A DNA stretch of 64,000 nt from Schistocerca nitens. Its lineage: Eukaryota > Arthropoda > Insecta > Orthoptera > Acrididae. Positions 1 to 11,448 of this stretch are shown in pieces (positions within the stretch are counted from its first letter, which is position 1; each line of letters starts with the position of its first letter). The position numbers were made by a program, and so were the translations under genes. The notes under the pieces are model-generated. The model did no database searches and had not been told where the DNA came from. It worked only from the letters and a program-made list of their open reading frames with translations. Location of the stretch: NCBI RefSeq assembly GCF_023898315.1, contig NC_064622.1, positions 353,753,234-353,817,233 of the forward strand, in the 5' to 3' direction.

Positions 1-556
1 TCAATTTCCACAGCAGAAATAAGTAGTATGTCAGCAGGATGCCGACACTTGGTGGCAACATATCGATTAGCTGCTTCCTTGACGGCAACTCGAGACCGCA
101 AATAAGGACGTATGAGAAGGCAGCGCCGACGCTAAGGGCTTCCGTTTTACCACTCGCTTCATAATTGACCGTGGAAGAATGTCGCTAATTGTTCTAACCG
201 AACACGCGCAATTGTGGCTGGGCCGTCTCACGTAACAGATCGTGACCTGGTTGTCCGTGCGCGGTAAACATTACAACTGCGACTACTGCTTCGTTATTAC
301 TCGCACGTAATAAATATCAAGGAATCCACATTAACTGTCCTCAAATTAGAGACGGCACAATGTTCTTGAATCTCACTTTCTCTTCGTGGCCCTTTCGGGT
401 ATGCTAACTGCAGCATCCAACGCTTTACAACGATGGTCATTCTCGTGACAACTAACACACGTGCGTTCTCAATACGTGTACTGATACACTTTTCAACTTT
501 TTATGGTCTTCACTCAAGTCCTATAACTTTAAATAGGGGAACGATTTGGCCATTAA
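1..556. other. No recognised feature
   Basis: I see no coding region, tRNA-like sequence or terminal inverted repeat here. The sequence is of mixed composition and ends at the TA target of the mariner that follows. Confidence 0.5.
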
Positions 557-1475
557 TACGAGGGTCGTCCACAAAGTAAGTTCCGTTTCTATTTCTTTCC
601 GCGGCAGCGCTACGATCGCAGTTCCGAGCATGCGCGGCAGTTACTCTGACTCAAGGAGAAGACAAATACGCCATTTTCAGATCGCTGCTGCCGACGTGTG
701 TTTTTGTAGTGCTTTTTTATAATGTCGGACGTAATTCAAAATGCCGTCGCGTGTGAAATCAAATCTGTGATTCGTTTTCTAAATGCAAAGAAACCAAAGG
801 AAATTCATCGGCAAATGTGCGAGGTTTACGGACAAAATGCTATGATTGATTCAATGGTTAGAAGATCGGTCAGACTGTTCAATGAAGGACGTGATAAAGT
901 GCACCATGAAGAACGAAGTGGACGCCCGACTGTGGTTACTGATGAACTGGTTCACACAACTGAAGAGAAGATTACGCACAACCGTAAGTTTACACTTAGT
1001 GCCCTTGCTATGGAAGTTCCGCAAATCTCACTATCGCTAATTCATGAAATTGTCACTGAAAAACGGAAATTTCGAAAACTTCGCTCATGTTGCGTACCCA
1101 AAATTCTTACTGAACAACACAAAAAAAAACAACGGATGGGCAGTGCACTTCAATTTTTGACACGCTACAATGAAGAAGGCGACGGTTTCATCTCTTCTCA
1201 CACATAAAATCTGTCCTTGGTGGCCAACACTTCAACGATGATGACGAGCTGAAAGTACATGTTACCACATGACTGAATACACAGGCGGCGACCTTCTATG
1301 AAGAAGGCATACATAAACTTGTGCCACGCTATGACAAGTGCCTCCAAAATTTCGGAAGCTATGTAGAAAAGTGGTTTAACAGTTGTAGAGTTTTGTACAG
1401 TAAATATTTTTTCTGTATCTGTACACGTTTGTTTTGTATAACCAAACCGAACTTATTTTGTGGACGACCCTCGTA
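557..1475 (+). mobile_element. Internally deleted mariner element
   Basis: The ends are near-perfect inverted repeats: CGAGGGTCGTCCACAAAGTA at 559 matches the reverse complement of the right end finishing at 1473, with one mismatch in about 25 bases. Both ends are flanked by TA (557-558 and 1474-1475), the mariner target duplication. The element is about 915 bp against roughly 1.3 kb for a full mariner. It codes for the N-terminal helix-turn-helix and the extreme C-terminus of a transposase. The catalytic domain between them is missing, so it can only be a non-autonomous derivative. Confidence 0.92.
722..1207 (+). pseudogene. Mariner transposase remnant, DNA-binding part
   Basis: The 161-residue frame begins MSDVIQNAVACEIKSVIRFL and shows the mariner paired HTH region (KPKEIHRQMCEVYG, then RSGRPTV at about residue 64). 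It stops after GDGFISSHT, where the first catalytic Asp motif should follow. In another frame, about 1210-1370, the sequence resumes with the family C-terminus (FYEEGIHKLVPRYDKCLQNF, GSYVEK), broken by a TGA in place of a Trp codon. All three catalytic Asp residues lie in the deleted part, so no transposition activity is expected. Confidence 0.88.
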
Positions 1476-2630
1476 CAATGGATACCTTCAAATACCACCA
1501 TACATCAGATGTAACTCGTCTGTGCTTTCTCTAATTGCTTAAGACGAATACTGGCATGTTTCCTTTCAAAAGGACACGATTAATTTCCTTGCTTATCCTT
1601 GTCCACTGCCACCTTTGCTCCATATCTATAACAACGAGACATAACGAGTGTAGAACAGAATGCATTAAGGAAATCGGGTGGATCCGATATTTTATTGACC
1701 TGCCATTGCTCGGTCCTCACTTCCTGTCGTCTTTCTACGTCGTCCGCGTCCTTCTTGAAGCAGTGTTCGGCCATGGTTCACCCGGACTTGCAGACATCAT
1801 CGAATAGTGGCATCGCTCCTATTTTAATATCGAGTGATTCGCCGTTTGCTGCAACCGGTTTCTTGGAGCCCAACTGCACGTCCTCTCTCGAATGCTGAAA
1901 TCTGCGTATACTGTCCAGGCGCCTGTCTGCGAGGCAAAGCTACTGTCGACCTTGGTATACGGAATCAAACTCGCAAAGGTTTTATGCCCTGGTATCGAAT
2001 GTCCCTTATTTACTGTCCTTGCCAACTGCGCGGCGAAATTGCGCTGCAGCGTCACACATTCACCCATCAGTCGCGAAAGTTTACAGTTCCGCATCTTCTT
2101 TCCATACCCGTATGAATATCAATTTATGACCAATTCTCACGACTCCTTCGTGGTGCGTCATTTTTTTCCCATTCAATATATTACAACTCTGTGATCACCG
2201 ACGGCATAATAATGTTAATATTTAATGTTTCATTTCTACTTAGTGATTCAGTCATACGAGTTGGTTGCAAAACATTAGTACATATCTCTCGTGGCTACGA
2301 GCATTTAATTAGATAGCGTTATTGACATGCAAGTTATCCATTACTCAAACTGTTTGCTCTCTGGCAGCATACAGTACCTCGAGATGGGCACACAGAGATC
2401 GAAGCGCATCGCATGTGAACAGAGCAGTAATTACAGCTGCAGAAAGAGGTGCCCTTCAGGTTGAAAACAGCGAGGACCACACACTTGACACCAGATAACA
2501 CGTCGGGGGAAAGACAGAAGATCAGAGTTAACATCCCTCCGATGACTAAGCCATTAAAGACGGAGCATATGCTCAGATGGAAGAAGGATGAGAAGGAAGT
2601 CGACTGTATCCTTTTCAATGTAACCATCAA
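1476..2630. other. Unassigned 1.15 kb
   Basis: Several short open frames overlap on both strands, none with a domain I recognise or a plausible exon structure. I see no terminal repeats. Confidence 0.4.
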
Positions 2631-2633
2631 CCA

Positions 2634-3480
2634 TCTACATCTACATCTATATCTAGTGGACATCTACATCTACGTGATTACTCTGCTTTTCACAATAAAG
2701 TGCTTGGCAGAGGGTTCAATGAACCACCTTCAAGCTGTCTCTCTACCGTTCCACTTCCGAACCGCACGCGGGTAAAACGAGCACTTAAATTTTTCTGTGC
2801 GAGCCTTGATTTATCTTATTTTATCGTGATGATCATTTCTCCTTATGTAGGTGGATGCCAACAGAATGTTTTCGCAATCGGAGGAGAAAACTGGTGATTG
2901 AAATTTCATCAAAAGATCCCGTCGCAACGAAAAACGCGTTTGTTTTAACGATTGCCACTCCAATTCACGTAGCATGTCAGTGACACTGTCTCCCCTATTT
3001 CGCGATAATACAAAACGAGCTGCCCTTCTTTGTACTTTTTCGATGTCATCCGTCAATCCCACCTGATGCGGATCCCACACCGCACAACAATACTCCAGAA
3101 TAGGGTGGACAAACGTGGTGTAAACAGTCTTTTGGTAGACCTGTTGCACCTTCTAAGTGTTCTGCCAATGAATCGCAGTCTTTGGATTGCTCTGCCAACA
3201 ATATTATCTATGTGATCGTTCCAATTTAGGTTATTTGTAGTTGTAATCCCTAAGTATTAGGCTGAATTTACAGCCTTCAGATTTGTGTGACTTATTGCGT
3301 AAATGAAATTTAGCTGATTTCTTTTAGTACTCATGTGAATAACTTCACACTTTTCTTTATTCAGGGTCAATTGCCACTTTTCGCACCATACAGATACTTT
3401 ATCTAAATCATTCTGCAAGTCGTTTTGATCATCTGATTACAAGACGGTAAATGACAGCATCATCTGCAAACAATCAACAT
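2634..3480 (-). mobile_element. LINE family 1, 3' fragment
   Basis: The element reads on the minus strand. Its 3' end is marked on the plus strand by a CATCTA hexamer run (2634-2676), the typical simple-repeat tail of this family. Inland, the minus strand encodes the end of a reverse transcriptase ORF: YTTFVHPILEYCCAVWDPHQ followed by RRAARFVLSR, characteristic of the region after the RT palm. The fragment stops near 3480, upstream of the catalytic FADD box. Two more copies lie at 15044-16221 and 52800-54175. The style is jockey-like; the exact clade is uncertain. Confidence 0.82.
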
Positions 3481-3531
3481 CGGTACTCCGCAAACCACAG
3501 TAAGGTGCGTGGAAGAGGGTACCCTGTATCA

Positions 3532-3723
3532 CGCCCGCCGGTGTGGCCGAGCGGTTCTAGGCGCTACAGTCTGGAACCGCGCGACCGCTACTGTCGCAGG
3601 TTCGAATCCTGCCTCGGGCTTGGCTGTGTGTGATGTCCTTAGGTTATTTAGGTTTAAGTAGTTCTAAGTTCTAGGGGACTGATGACCTCAGATGTTAAGT
3701 CCCATAGTGCACAGAGCCATTTC
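3532..3723 (+). mobile_element. SINE family a, full length
   Basis: A tRNA-derived SINE with an A-box-like head (GTGGCCGAGCGGTTCTAG) and a B box (GGTTCGAATCC), followed by a body ending CAGAGCCATTT. The flanks TACCCTGTATCA (3520-3531) and TACCCTGTGTCA (3724-3735) are a 12-bp target-site duplication with one mismatch. The target is the 3' UTR of LINE family 4. At least eleven other copies of this family lie in the window. Confidence 0.92.
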
Positions 3724-3792
3724 TACCCTGTGTCACAACTTGCCATCCCTTCCTGTTCCATTCGCAAAAACAGAGCTACGAAAAAACATATA

Positions 3793-4003
3793 TGTTCAAA
3801 AAATGTACAAATGTGTGTGAAATTTTATGGGACTTAACTGCTACGGTCATCAGTCCCTTAGCTTACACACTACTTAACCTAAATTATCCTAAGGACAAAC
3901 ACACGCACCCATGCCTGAGGGAGGACTCGAACCTCCGCCGGGACCAGCCGCACAGTCCATGACTGCAGCGCCTGAGACCGCACGGCTAATCCCGCGCGGC
4001 AGT
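3793..4003 (-). mobile_element. SINE family b, minus orientation
   Basis: A second tRNA-derived SINE, distinct from family a in its body (ATGGGACTTAACTGCT on the plus strand, then CTTACACACTACTTAACC) and in its tRNA-like head, which ends CGCGCGGC at about 4003. The B box reads GAGTTCGAGT-like on the minus strand. It sits in LINE family 4. Related copies are at 11449-11621 and 50995-51187. Confidence 0.82.
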
Positions 4004-4352
4004 AGAATAGTTCAGCAGCCAGCTTCAAATATCGGTTCTCGAAATTTTGTTAATAGTGTTTCGCGAAATCTTTCCTCCAGGGATTCGCATTTGAGTTCCA
4101 GAAGCATCTCCGTAAGACTTTTTTTTTCCGAACCTACCGGAAACAAATCTAGCAGCCCTCCTCTTAATTCCTTCGATGTCTTTCTTCAGTCCGCCCTGGT
4201 ACGGATCCCACATACACGGGCAGTACTCAAGAATGGGTCGCACCAGCTTCCTATATGCGGTCTCCTTTACAGATGAACCAGTCTTTCCTACAATTCTCCC
4301 AATAAACCGATGTCGAGCATTTGCTTTCCCTACCAGGTTTCACATGCTCATT

Positions 4353-4874
4353 CTACCTCATATCGCTTTGCAACATTACGCCTAGATATTTAAACGACTT
4401 GACTGTGTCAAACTGGACACTTTTAATACTGTACCCGAACATTACAGGTTTGTTCGTCCTACTCATTCCCATTAAATTCCATTCATCACACCAACTGGAA
4501 ATTTTGTCTAAGCCGTCTTGCATCCTCCTACCGCCACCCAACTTCGACACCTTACCGCACACCACGGCATCATCAGCAAACAACCGCAGACTGCTGCCCA
4601 CCCTGTCGGCGAAATCATTTATGTATGCAGAGACTAATAGCAGTCCTATCACCCTTCCCTGGGGCACTCCTGACGATACCCTTGTCTCTGATAAACACTC
4701 GCCATCGAGGATACCATGCTGACTTCTATTATTTAACAAATCTTCGAGCCACTCAAATACCTGTGAACTTATTCCATATGCTCCTGCCTTCGTTAACAGC
4801 CTGCAATGGGGCACAGTGTCAAATGCTTTCCGGAAATCTAGAAATACGGAATCTCTCTGTTGCCCTTCATCCAT
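4353..4874 (-). pseudogene. LINE reverse transcriptase palm remnant
   Basis: A 173-residue minus-strand frame covers the RT core: FLDFRKAFDTVPH (first catalytic Asp), SSGVPQG (template-grip block), LRLFADDAVVCGK (the FADD variant of the YXDD active site) and FKYLGVML. In life this enzyme copies LINE RNA at a nicked chromosomal site. Here the frame is cut from its N-terminal fingers (about 5024-5270, other side of a frameshift) and its C-terminus, so it is a fossil of the element at 3481-5280. Confidence 0.88.
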
Positions 4875-5295
4875 GGTTCTCAGTATATCATGCGAGAAAA
4901 GGGCAAGGTCGAGTTTCGCACGAGCGATGCTTTCTAAAAACCATGCTGATTCGCGGATACAAGATGCTTAGCTTCAAGAAAGTTTATTATATTCGAACTG
5001 AGAACGTGTTCAAGTATTCTGCACTAAACATAAGTTAGGGATATTAGTCTACAATTTTGCAGGACCGCTCTTTTACCTTTCTTATATATTGGAGTCATCT
5101 GCGCTTTTTCCCAGTCGCTTGGGACTTCCTGCTGGGCGAGAGATTCACGATAAATGCAAGCTAGGTAAGGGGCCAGTGCTGTAGAGGACTCTCTGTAAAA
5201 TCGAACTGGGATTCCATCCGGACCTGGTGATCTATTTGTTTTCAAAGCTTGAAGTTGCTTCTCTACGCCAGGCATGCTTATATATATATATATAT

Positions 5296-6821
5296 AGGGT
5301 GAACTTTCAGGAAACATTCCTCACACACAAATAAAGAAAAGATGTTATGTGGACGTGTCCGGAAACGCTTAATTTCCATGTTAGAGCTCATTTTAGTTTC
5401 GTCAGTATGTACTGTACTTCCTCGATTCACCGCCAGTTGGCCCAGTTGAAGGAAGGTAATGTTGACTTCGGTGCTTGTGTTGACATGAGACTCATTGCTC
5501 TACAGTACTAGCATCAAGCACATCAGTACGTAGCATCAACAGGTTAGTGTTCATCACGAACGTGGTTTTGCAGTCAGTTCAATGTTTACAAATGCGGAGT
5601 TGGCAGATGCCCATTTGATGTATGGATTAGCACGGGGCAATAGCCGTGGCGCGGTACGTTTGTATCGAGACAGATTTCCAGAACGAAGGTGTCCCGACAG
5701 GAAGACGTTCGAAGCAATTGATCGGCGTCTTAGGGAGCACGGAACATTCCAGCCTATGACTCGCGACTGGGGAAGACCTAGAACGACGAGGACACCTGCA
5801 ATGGACGAGGCAGTTCTTCGTGCAGTTGACGATAACACTAATGTCAGCGTCAGAGAAGTTGCTGCTGTACAAGGTAGCGTTGACCACGTCACTGTATGGA
5901 GAGTGCTACAGGAGAACCAGTTGTTTCCGTACCATGTACAGCGTGTGCAGGCACTGTCAGCATCTGATTGGCCTCCACGGGTACACTTCTGCGAATGGTT
6001 CATCCAACAATGTGTCAATCCTTATTTCAGTGCAAATGTTCTCAATTGTACATTTTCACAATCAACATGTGTGGGCTGACGAGAATCCGCACGCAATTGT
6101 GCAATCACGTCATCAACACAGATTTTCTGTGAACGTTTGGGCAGACATTGTTGGTGCTGTCTTGATTGGGCCCCATGTTCTTCCACCTACGCTCAATGGA
6201 GCACGTTATCATGATTTCATACGGGATACTCTACATGTGCTGCTAGAACATGTGCCTTTACAAGTACGACACAACATGTGGTTCATGCACGATGGAGCTC
6301 CTGCACATTTCAGTCGAAGTGTTGGTACGCTTCTCAACAACAGATTCGGTGACCAATGGATTGGTAGAGGCGGAGCAATTCCATGGCCTCCACGCTCTCC
6401 TGGCCTCAACCCTCTTGACTTTCATTTATGGGGGCATTTGAAAGCTGTTGTTTACGCAACCCCGGTACCAAATGTAGAGACTCTTCGTGCTCGTATTGTG
6501 GACGGCTGTGATACAATACCCCATTCTCCAGGGCTGCATCAGCTCATCAGGGATTCCATGCGACGAAGGGTGGATGCATGTATTCTCGCTAACGGAGGAC
6601 ATTTTGAACATTTCCTGTAACAAAGTGTCTGAAGTCACGCTGGTACGTTCTGTTGCTGTGTGTTTCCATTCCATGCTTAAAGTGATTTGAAGAGAAGTAA
6701 TAAAATGAGCTCTAACATGGAAAGTAAGCGTTTTCGGATACATGACCACATAACATACTTCCTTTCTTTGTGTGTAAGGAATGTTTCCTGAAAGTTTGGC
6801 CGTACCTTTTTGTAACACCCT
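5296..6821 (+). mobile_element. Tc1/mariner-superfamily element with long TIRs and DUF4817-type transposase
   Basis: Inverted repeats of about 90 bp pair 5303-5397 with 6703-6800. They share AACTTTCAGGAAACATTCC at the outer part and TCTAACATGGAAA at the inner part. The 5' terminus is asymmetric: AGGGTG runs straight into AACTTTCAGG, while the 3' end has about 18 more bases between the same blocks, so the left end is deleted. The element sits in a TA-rich target. It encodes a two-frame transposase at 5582-6620. Confidence 0.88.
5582..6620 (+). pseudogene. DUF4817-type transposase, broken
   Basis: The first frame (5582-6079) starts MFTNAELADAHLMYGLARGN and carries the N-terminal HTH region with RDWGRPRTTRTP. 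The second frame, usable from about 6050 to 6620, carries HNQHVWADENPHAIVQSRHQ, WFMHDGAPAHFSR (second catalytic Asp) and RSPGLNPLDFHLWGHLK (third acidic residue), ending in NGGHFEHFL. The join falls where the family has its first catalytic FTDE block. That block is absent, apparently through a small deletion that also shifts the frame. The product would be inactive. Three further, more decayed members lie at 30980, 32934 and 60390. Confidence 0.88.
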
Positions 6822-7028
6822 GTATATATAAGGCTCACCGGCCATTTGACTATCTTCTTCTGTGTGGATGCACAAACTCTTACGATGCACGAACTCTTAC
6901 GGGAATCGGCAGGAAAGCCGCGAGTAATGAGTATGATGGGCAGGGGCACTATGAATATAGTGCGGGACAATAAGTTCAGAATGTGGGTCTTATGGAAGGC
7001 GTGCCAGAGATAAGTCCCTGCAGTCGAA

Positions 7029-7305
7029 GCCGGCACGGTAGCTCTGCGTGTTCGGTCAAAGAGCTGGCTGGCCTCTGTATTTAAAAAAAAAAAAAAAAAA
7101 CCTGAGTGGAAGGATCGAAAAACGAAGTTTACCGGATGTCATGTGATGTTCGCAAAGTATAAATACAAAAGAGAGATGGACAGAGAGCGTCTGCCATGTA
7201 AGCAGGAGTTCCCAGGTTCGAGTCCTGGTCAGGGCACATATTTTCAACTGTCCCCGTTGACTTATATCAACGCCTGTATGCAGCTAAGGGTATTCACTTC
7301 ATTGT
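7029..7305 (+). mobile_element. tRNA-derived composite repeat
   Basis: It starts with GCCGGCACGGTAGCTCTGCG (A-box-like), runs through an A18 tract at 7082-7100, then has a second tRNA-like half, GAGCGTCTGCCATGTAAGCA and the B box GGTTCGAGTCC, ending CAGGGCAC at 7237. The tail CCCCGTTGACTTATATCAAC follows. I interpret it as a tRNA-derived SINE-like repeat with an insertion between the A and B halves. It is not a functional tRNA gene. Confidence 0.7.
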
Positions 7306-7319
7306 AAATGACGGTATGT

Positions 7320-8030
7320 TTGCACGGTTCTCCTATATGAACGATTTCTTGAAAGTGAAATTTAATACTTCGGATTTCGTTTTGCTAGTTTCAACTGCCA
7401 CACCAGACTGGTCAACAAGAGACTGAATGGAAGCCTTAGATGCGCTTATCGATTTTACATACGACCAGAATTTCTTCCGGTTTTCTGCCAGATATTTTTC
7501 TAAGGCGTGACAGTGGATTGTACGCTGAGATCTTTTCACAGACGCAGGAATCTACTAACCTTGGCTTGTTGTCGTTTGTGCGTCCACTTTTGAACCTAGA
7601 GTGCAACAGCCTCTGCTTTCTCTGCATCTTACGAATTTCGTTATTAAACGGTGGTGGGGCTTTTCCATCCTCTATCTAGGCACGTAACTCTTCAGACCAC
7701 GGTCTACAATCTGCTTGAACTTTGCCCATAGCTCCTCTACATGTATCTTACTCGTACTAAGTGACACCAATTCACTGTTTAAGTAAGATGTTAATAACTG
7801 CGCATCTGCTCTATCTAGCAGAAACACTCTCCTAGCCTTCTTGACTGATTTATCGTAGTAACTATAATGACATCATGATCGCTAGGCCCCATTTCTACAC
7901 TGACATTGTCGATAAGATCGGGCCTATTTGTAGCTACAAGGTCTAAGATATTTCCATTGCGTATGTGCTGACGAGCTAGCTGCTGAAGACAGTTTTCAGA
8001 AAACATGTTCAAAAGTATTTTGCATTACTC
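7320..8030 (-). mobile_element. LINE endonuclease-to-RT linker fragment
   Basis: The minus strand encodes the end of an apurinic-like endonuclease domain: NILDLVATNRPDLIDNV and MGPSDHDVIIV (8012-7815), where SDH is the conserved catalytic triplet of LINE endonucleases. Downstream in other frames come the linker pieces FWSYVKSISASKASIQ and KTKSEVLNFTFKKSFI (about 7539-7333), which precede the RT in this type of LINE. No RT core follows, so this is an internal fragment. Its family relation to the other LINEs here is not resolved. Confidence 0.75.
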
Positions 8031-8034
8031 TCTG

Positions 8035-8730
8035 TCTGAACCCATCCTGGAAGTCAGCTATGTTTATTCAGGATAACCACGGAAAACTAGCACGCCGATT
8101 TGAATCTTACTCCTCCCGAATGTCAGTCCATTGCCCATCCCGCTTGATGTCCGATAAGGTGCAGCGGTGGAGACCAAGGTGCAAATGCTGTCGGGGCAAT
8201 AACAGCGAGGGCGCCAGGGCAGAATAAGCGAACAATGCGCGGATTTCCGGCGGATGTGCGATCACCAGATACGCTAACTAGGGAACCGACTGTGGCATCA
8301 GTCGATGAGCGCAGGGCGAAATCAGATGGCGTACAAAGTAGAGATACTTCGCATGTCACGATTTTAACAGTAAACTGCGATGATTACTCCGAATGAGCCG
8401 GACTTAACGCGATCGTACATAATGCGGGGAGCAGCAGTTATGCTGAAATGAAGAACAACAATTAAGCATACGGCATCAAACGATAAGTCAGTTTCCCACC
8501 GACAAGGGGCTGCACCTACTCCTCATCATCGATTTCATCCGACTTTGTGCTATATGGCGGGGCCTGCCCGGAAACGAAAGTGATAGAAGAGGGAGGGAGC
8601 TCCAATTGCCAAGTATTTAGAAAAAAATTTTCATTTTTGGCGCGTGTTGGGTGAGGCTTGAGCCAGTTATGTCAGGGTACATGCGAGATAGCAGTTGGCG
8701 CACAGGAAGAAGCACAGGGACATCACAGGG
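8035..8730. other. Unassigned
   Basis: I see no recognised coding or repeat signature. Short frames on both strands lack domains. Confidence 0.4.
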
Positions 8731-8833
8731 ACATCACGAAAAACCTAAATCAGGATGGTCGGACGCGGATTTGAACCGTCGCTCTCCCGAATGCGAGTCT
8801 AGTGTGCTAACCACTGCACCACCTCGCTCGGTC
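8731..8833 (-). mobile_element. SINE family d, truncated
   Basis: On the minus strand it reads GACCGAGCGAGGTGGTGCAG, TGGTTAGCAC, a tRNA-like anticodon region and the B box GGTTCAAATCC, then CCATCCTGATTTAGG. The long body seen in the 46145-46385 copy is missing, so only the tRNA-like head remains. Confidence 0.8.
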
Positions 8834-10106
8834 ATGTAGAAGACTTTTTCTGTGTAACAGTGACTGACAGAGTAACAACGTACTGTATCACTGTAAGACC
8901 ACCTGGCACAGTAACTGAGTGCCCAGCGCAGTGCCATGTGAAGGATCCGGGTTCGTTAAGGGCTAGTGCTCACTTTCCCTGAGTGAGACGACTAGAGCGA
9001 GGTGCACTCAGCCCCGTGGCGCCACCTGGGCTACGTGACCGAGTAGCAGCTGTGCCACGTCGCGGAAACTGACAACGGCCGGGAAAGCAGTATACTGACG
9101 CCACGCTTCCCCATACTGCATCCAATGACGCCACTGGCGGAGGATGACAAGGCGGTCGGTCAGTACCGACGTGCCCGCAGGGCCTGCGGACAGACCAGCT
9201 TCTGTGTCATGTCTCGTTAAGTGCTAAAGTCTCACGTCGAAATTACAATATTGGGTTTTACCATTGAATAATTTTCTAGTCAAAATGCGACGACGACGTC
9301 ATCTACAAAAGTTTATCTCACTTTTTGATTGAGATTTCTCGAATACAATACTCTGCAGCGTCACATAAACGCTTGCAGGCACTCGAATTACTACTAGCCA
9401 ATGAGGCATACCCATAAACAATAAATGAAAAATATTGTCATCTAATACCGTTTCGTGTTTGACAGAAATGTTTGATTGACAGAAAATGTGACAAGATGGC
9501 GGACACCAACTTTGATTCCATAGGAAACCGTTCTACACAGCGACTTTATATTATTATAATGAAGGATAGAAAAACAGCAATCCGTTCAAATCCTATTGGT
9601 TTATTATTATTCTTGCATATCCAGTTTTCAGATATAAATAGCCATTTTCAACGCATATATGGAATAATAACAATAATAGTAAATATGGGAATCCGACTGA
9701 TTGCTATATTCGTATCCTTCTGTATAAGACGGCAGATGTCGTTTGTGTGCATATTTAGTGCAAAAATAGCTTTGAATGTGTTTAATGTAACGAACGAATT
9801 TCCATAAACTGTGAAAGACGATTTTCTTAAATTTCTAGCAGAGAAGTCAAATACCAGTTCTCAAGGATATAGCTGTAAAAAAATATTTTATTAATTCTTT
9901 AATAATAACTGATTTTAAAAAACTTCCACAGTATTTCACTCCCATAGGAGCATGTTTTCCAATTTTCGCAGGTGTAACTTCAAAATTGTTTCAATAGCGA
10001 CATATTTTCAAATAACCTTTCAGCCCCTATTTCACCCCCTTAGGGGTGGATTTTTTGAAAAAAACCCTTCTTAAATGACGCCTACAGTATAAGACCAGCC
10101 CCACCT
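8834..10106. other. Unassigned, AT-rich in its second half
   Basis: 8834-9230 is GC-balanced without recognised features. 9240-10080 is AT-rich, with several short frames and no domains. Confidence 0.4.
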
Positions 10107-10119
10107 CTGCAAATTTCAA

Positions 10120-10308
10120 AAATGGCTCTGAGCACTATGGGACTCAACTGCTGAGGTCATTAGTCCCCTAGAACTTAGAACTAGTTAAACCTAACTAACC
10201 TAAGGACATCACACACATCCATGCCCGAGGCAGGATTCGAACCTGCGACCGTAGCGGTCTCGCGGTTCCAGACTGCAGCGCCAGAACAGCGCGGCCACTT
10301 CGGCCGGC
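10120..10308 (-). mobile_element. SINE family a, full length
   Basis: A minus-oriented copy with a perfect 13-bp target-site duplication CTGCAAATTTCAA at 10107-10119 and 10309-10321. The B box and the terminal GGCCGGC of the tRNA head are present. The clean duplication suggests a fairly recent insertion. Confidence 0.95.
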
Positions 10309-10321
10309 CTGCAAATTTCAA

Positions 10322-10933
10322 GTTTCTCTCCTTAGTGATCTGGAGTCGGTGATGATGGACCAGTGAGTGAGTCAGTCAGTCACCACACTGTCTATTATAT
10401 ACAGAGATTATAACAATGTTTTCTTTGCCCCACTGTGGGGCATCTGTGGTAACTAAGAGGCAGTTCGAGGATGTGTTCCAACCCAAGCTGCCTGGAGTGG
10501 CAGCTCTTACGACGAGACCCCCGTCTGCAAGCGTGGCCAACGATAAATACAGGCCTAAACACACGTCTGCGTGACGTCTACAATGTAGTGTATCAGTCGG
10601 CCGACACCGATAAAATTAGAATCTCCCTTGTACTCAACATAGGTAACGCTAACTGCCCTTATTTTAACCTTCTTGACCGACAAACTCTTGCTTAGTCAAA
10701 GATTTCGTCAAACTTTTTAACCAAGCAATTTCACGGGAGCTATTAACGGCCGTAAAATTTATCGTCGTAGTTGTTTGGGAATGGGTGCCGAACAGTCCTG
10801 GTGGTAAGTGCACTGCTTGAAATGAAAGAGAAATGGGAACCATAGCGGGTGACACCGGTGACAGCGAGAGGAGAAGCTTGAAGTGTTCACCAGAATTAAC
10901 TACGTGCGCTACAGTGCGAGGACATAAAGAATA
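10322..10933. other. Unassigned
   Basis: Contains a short GAGTGAGTCAGTCAGT stretch near 10363 and short frames without domains. Nothing recognised. Confidence 0.4.
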
Positions 10934-11135
10934 GCCGGCCAGAGTGGCCGAGCGGTTCTAGGCGGTACAGTCTGGAACCGCGCGACCGCTACGGTCGCAG
11001 GTTCGGATCCTGCCTCGGGCATGGATGTGTGTGATGTCCTTACGTTAGTTAGGTTTAATTAGTTCTAAGTTCTAGGCGACTGATGACCTCAGAAGTTAAG
11101 TCGCATAGTCCTCAGAGCCATTTGAACCATTTTGA
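10934..11135 (+). mobile_element. SINE family a, full length
   Basis: A plus-oriented copy with head GGCCAGAGTGGCCGAGCGGT and tail CAGAGCCATTTGAACCATTT. A perfect 12-bp target-site duplication, ACATAAAGAATA, lies at 10922-10933 and 11136-11147. Confidence 0.95.
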
Positions 11136-11448
11136 ACATAAAGAATAAAGAAAATTATTTGAGAACAGGCGAACAAATATTTCAGTCTGCCCTCGTGCAA
11201 CTGGTCCGTCGTACTTGCAAACGACATTCATTTAAGAAATGTCATTCCGAATTTCATTCATTATAATCGATGTTTTTGAAAACCTGCAAACGTTTTATTC
11301 ACAGTTTAAATAATGACACACTGCACTAGTTACATATTATTTCATGCTTAATATGACATTTTTTCGAGAGTTTATTCTCATTACAAAAAGAAATATTCAC
11401 ATAGATATTTTATAACATGTTTGTATTCGTATTTGGAAAATTGGAAGT

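Larger units (their letters stand above)
3481..5280 (-). mobile_element. LINE family 4, 5'-truncated, with two SINE insertions
   Basis: A minus-strand non-LTR retrotransposon. Its 3' UTR begins near 3481, directly after LINE family 1, and a related 3' end recurs at 63225-63450. Two SINEs sit in its 3' region (3532-3723 and 3793-4003). The coding part shows RT blocks: KTNRSPGPDGIPVRFYRES around 5240-5180, the palm region at 4874-4353, and the post-RT block PILEYCPCMWDPYQGG near 4240. The 5' side is lost where a TA run and the next transposon begin at about 5280-5296. Frameshifts and stops split the frame, so it is inactive. Confidence 0.85.

Noticed and set aside
3532-3620. tRNA-Leu/Ser gene
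   Set aside because: The head is the promoter part of SINE family a, flanked by target duplications and present in a dozen copies.
7029-7240. tRNA gene with an intron
   Set aside because: The insertion between the halves is ~130 bp with a poly-A tract, unlike a tRNA intron, and the stems do not pair well; it looks like a repeat.
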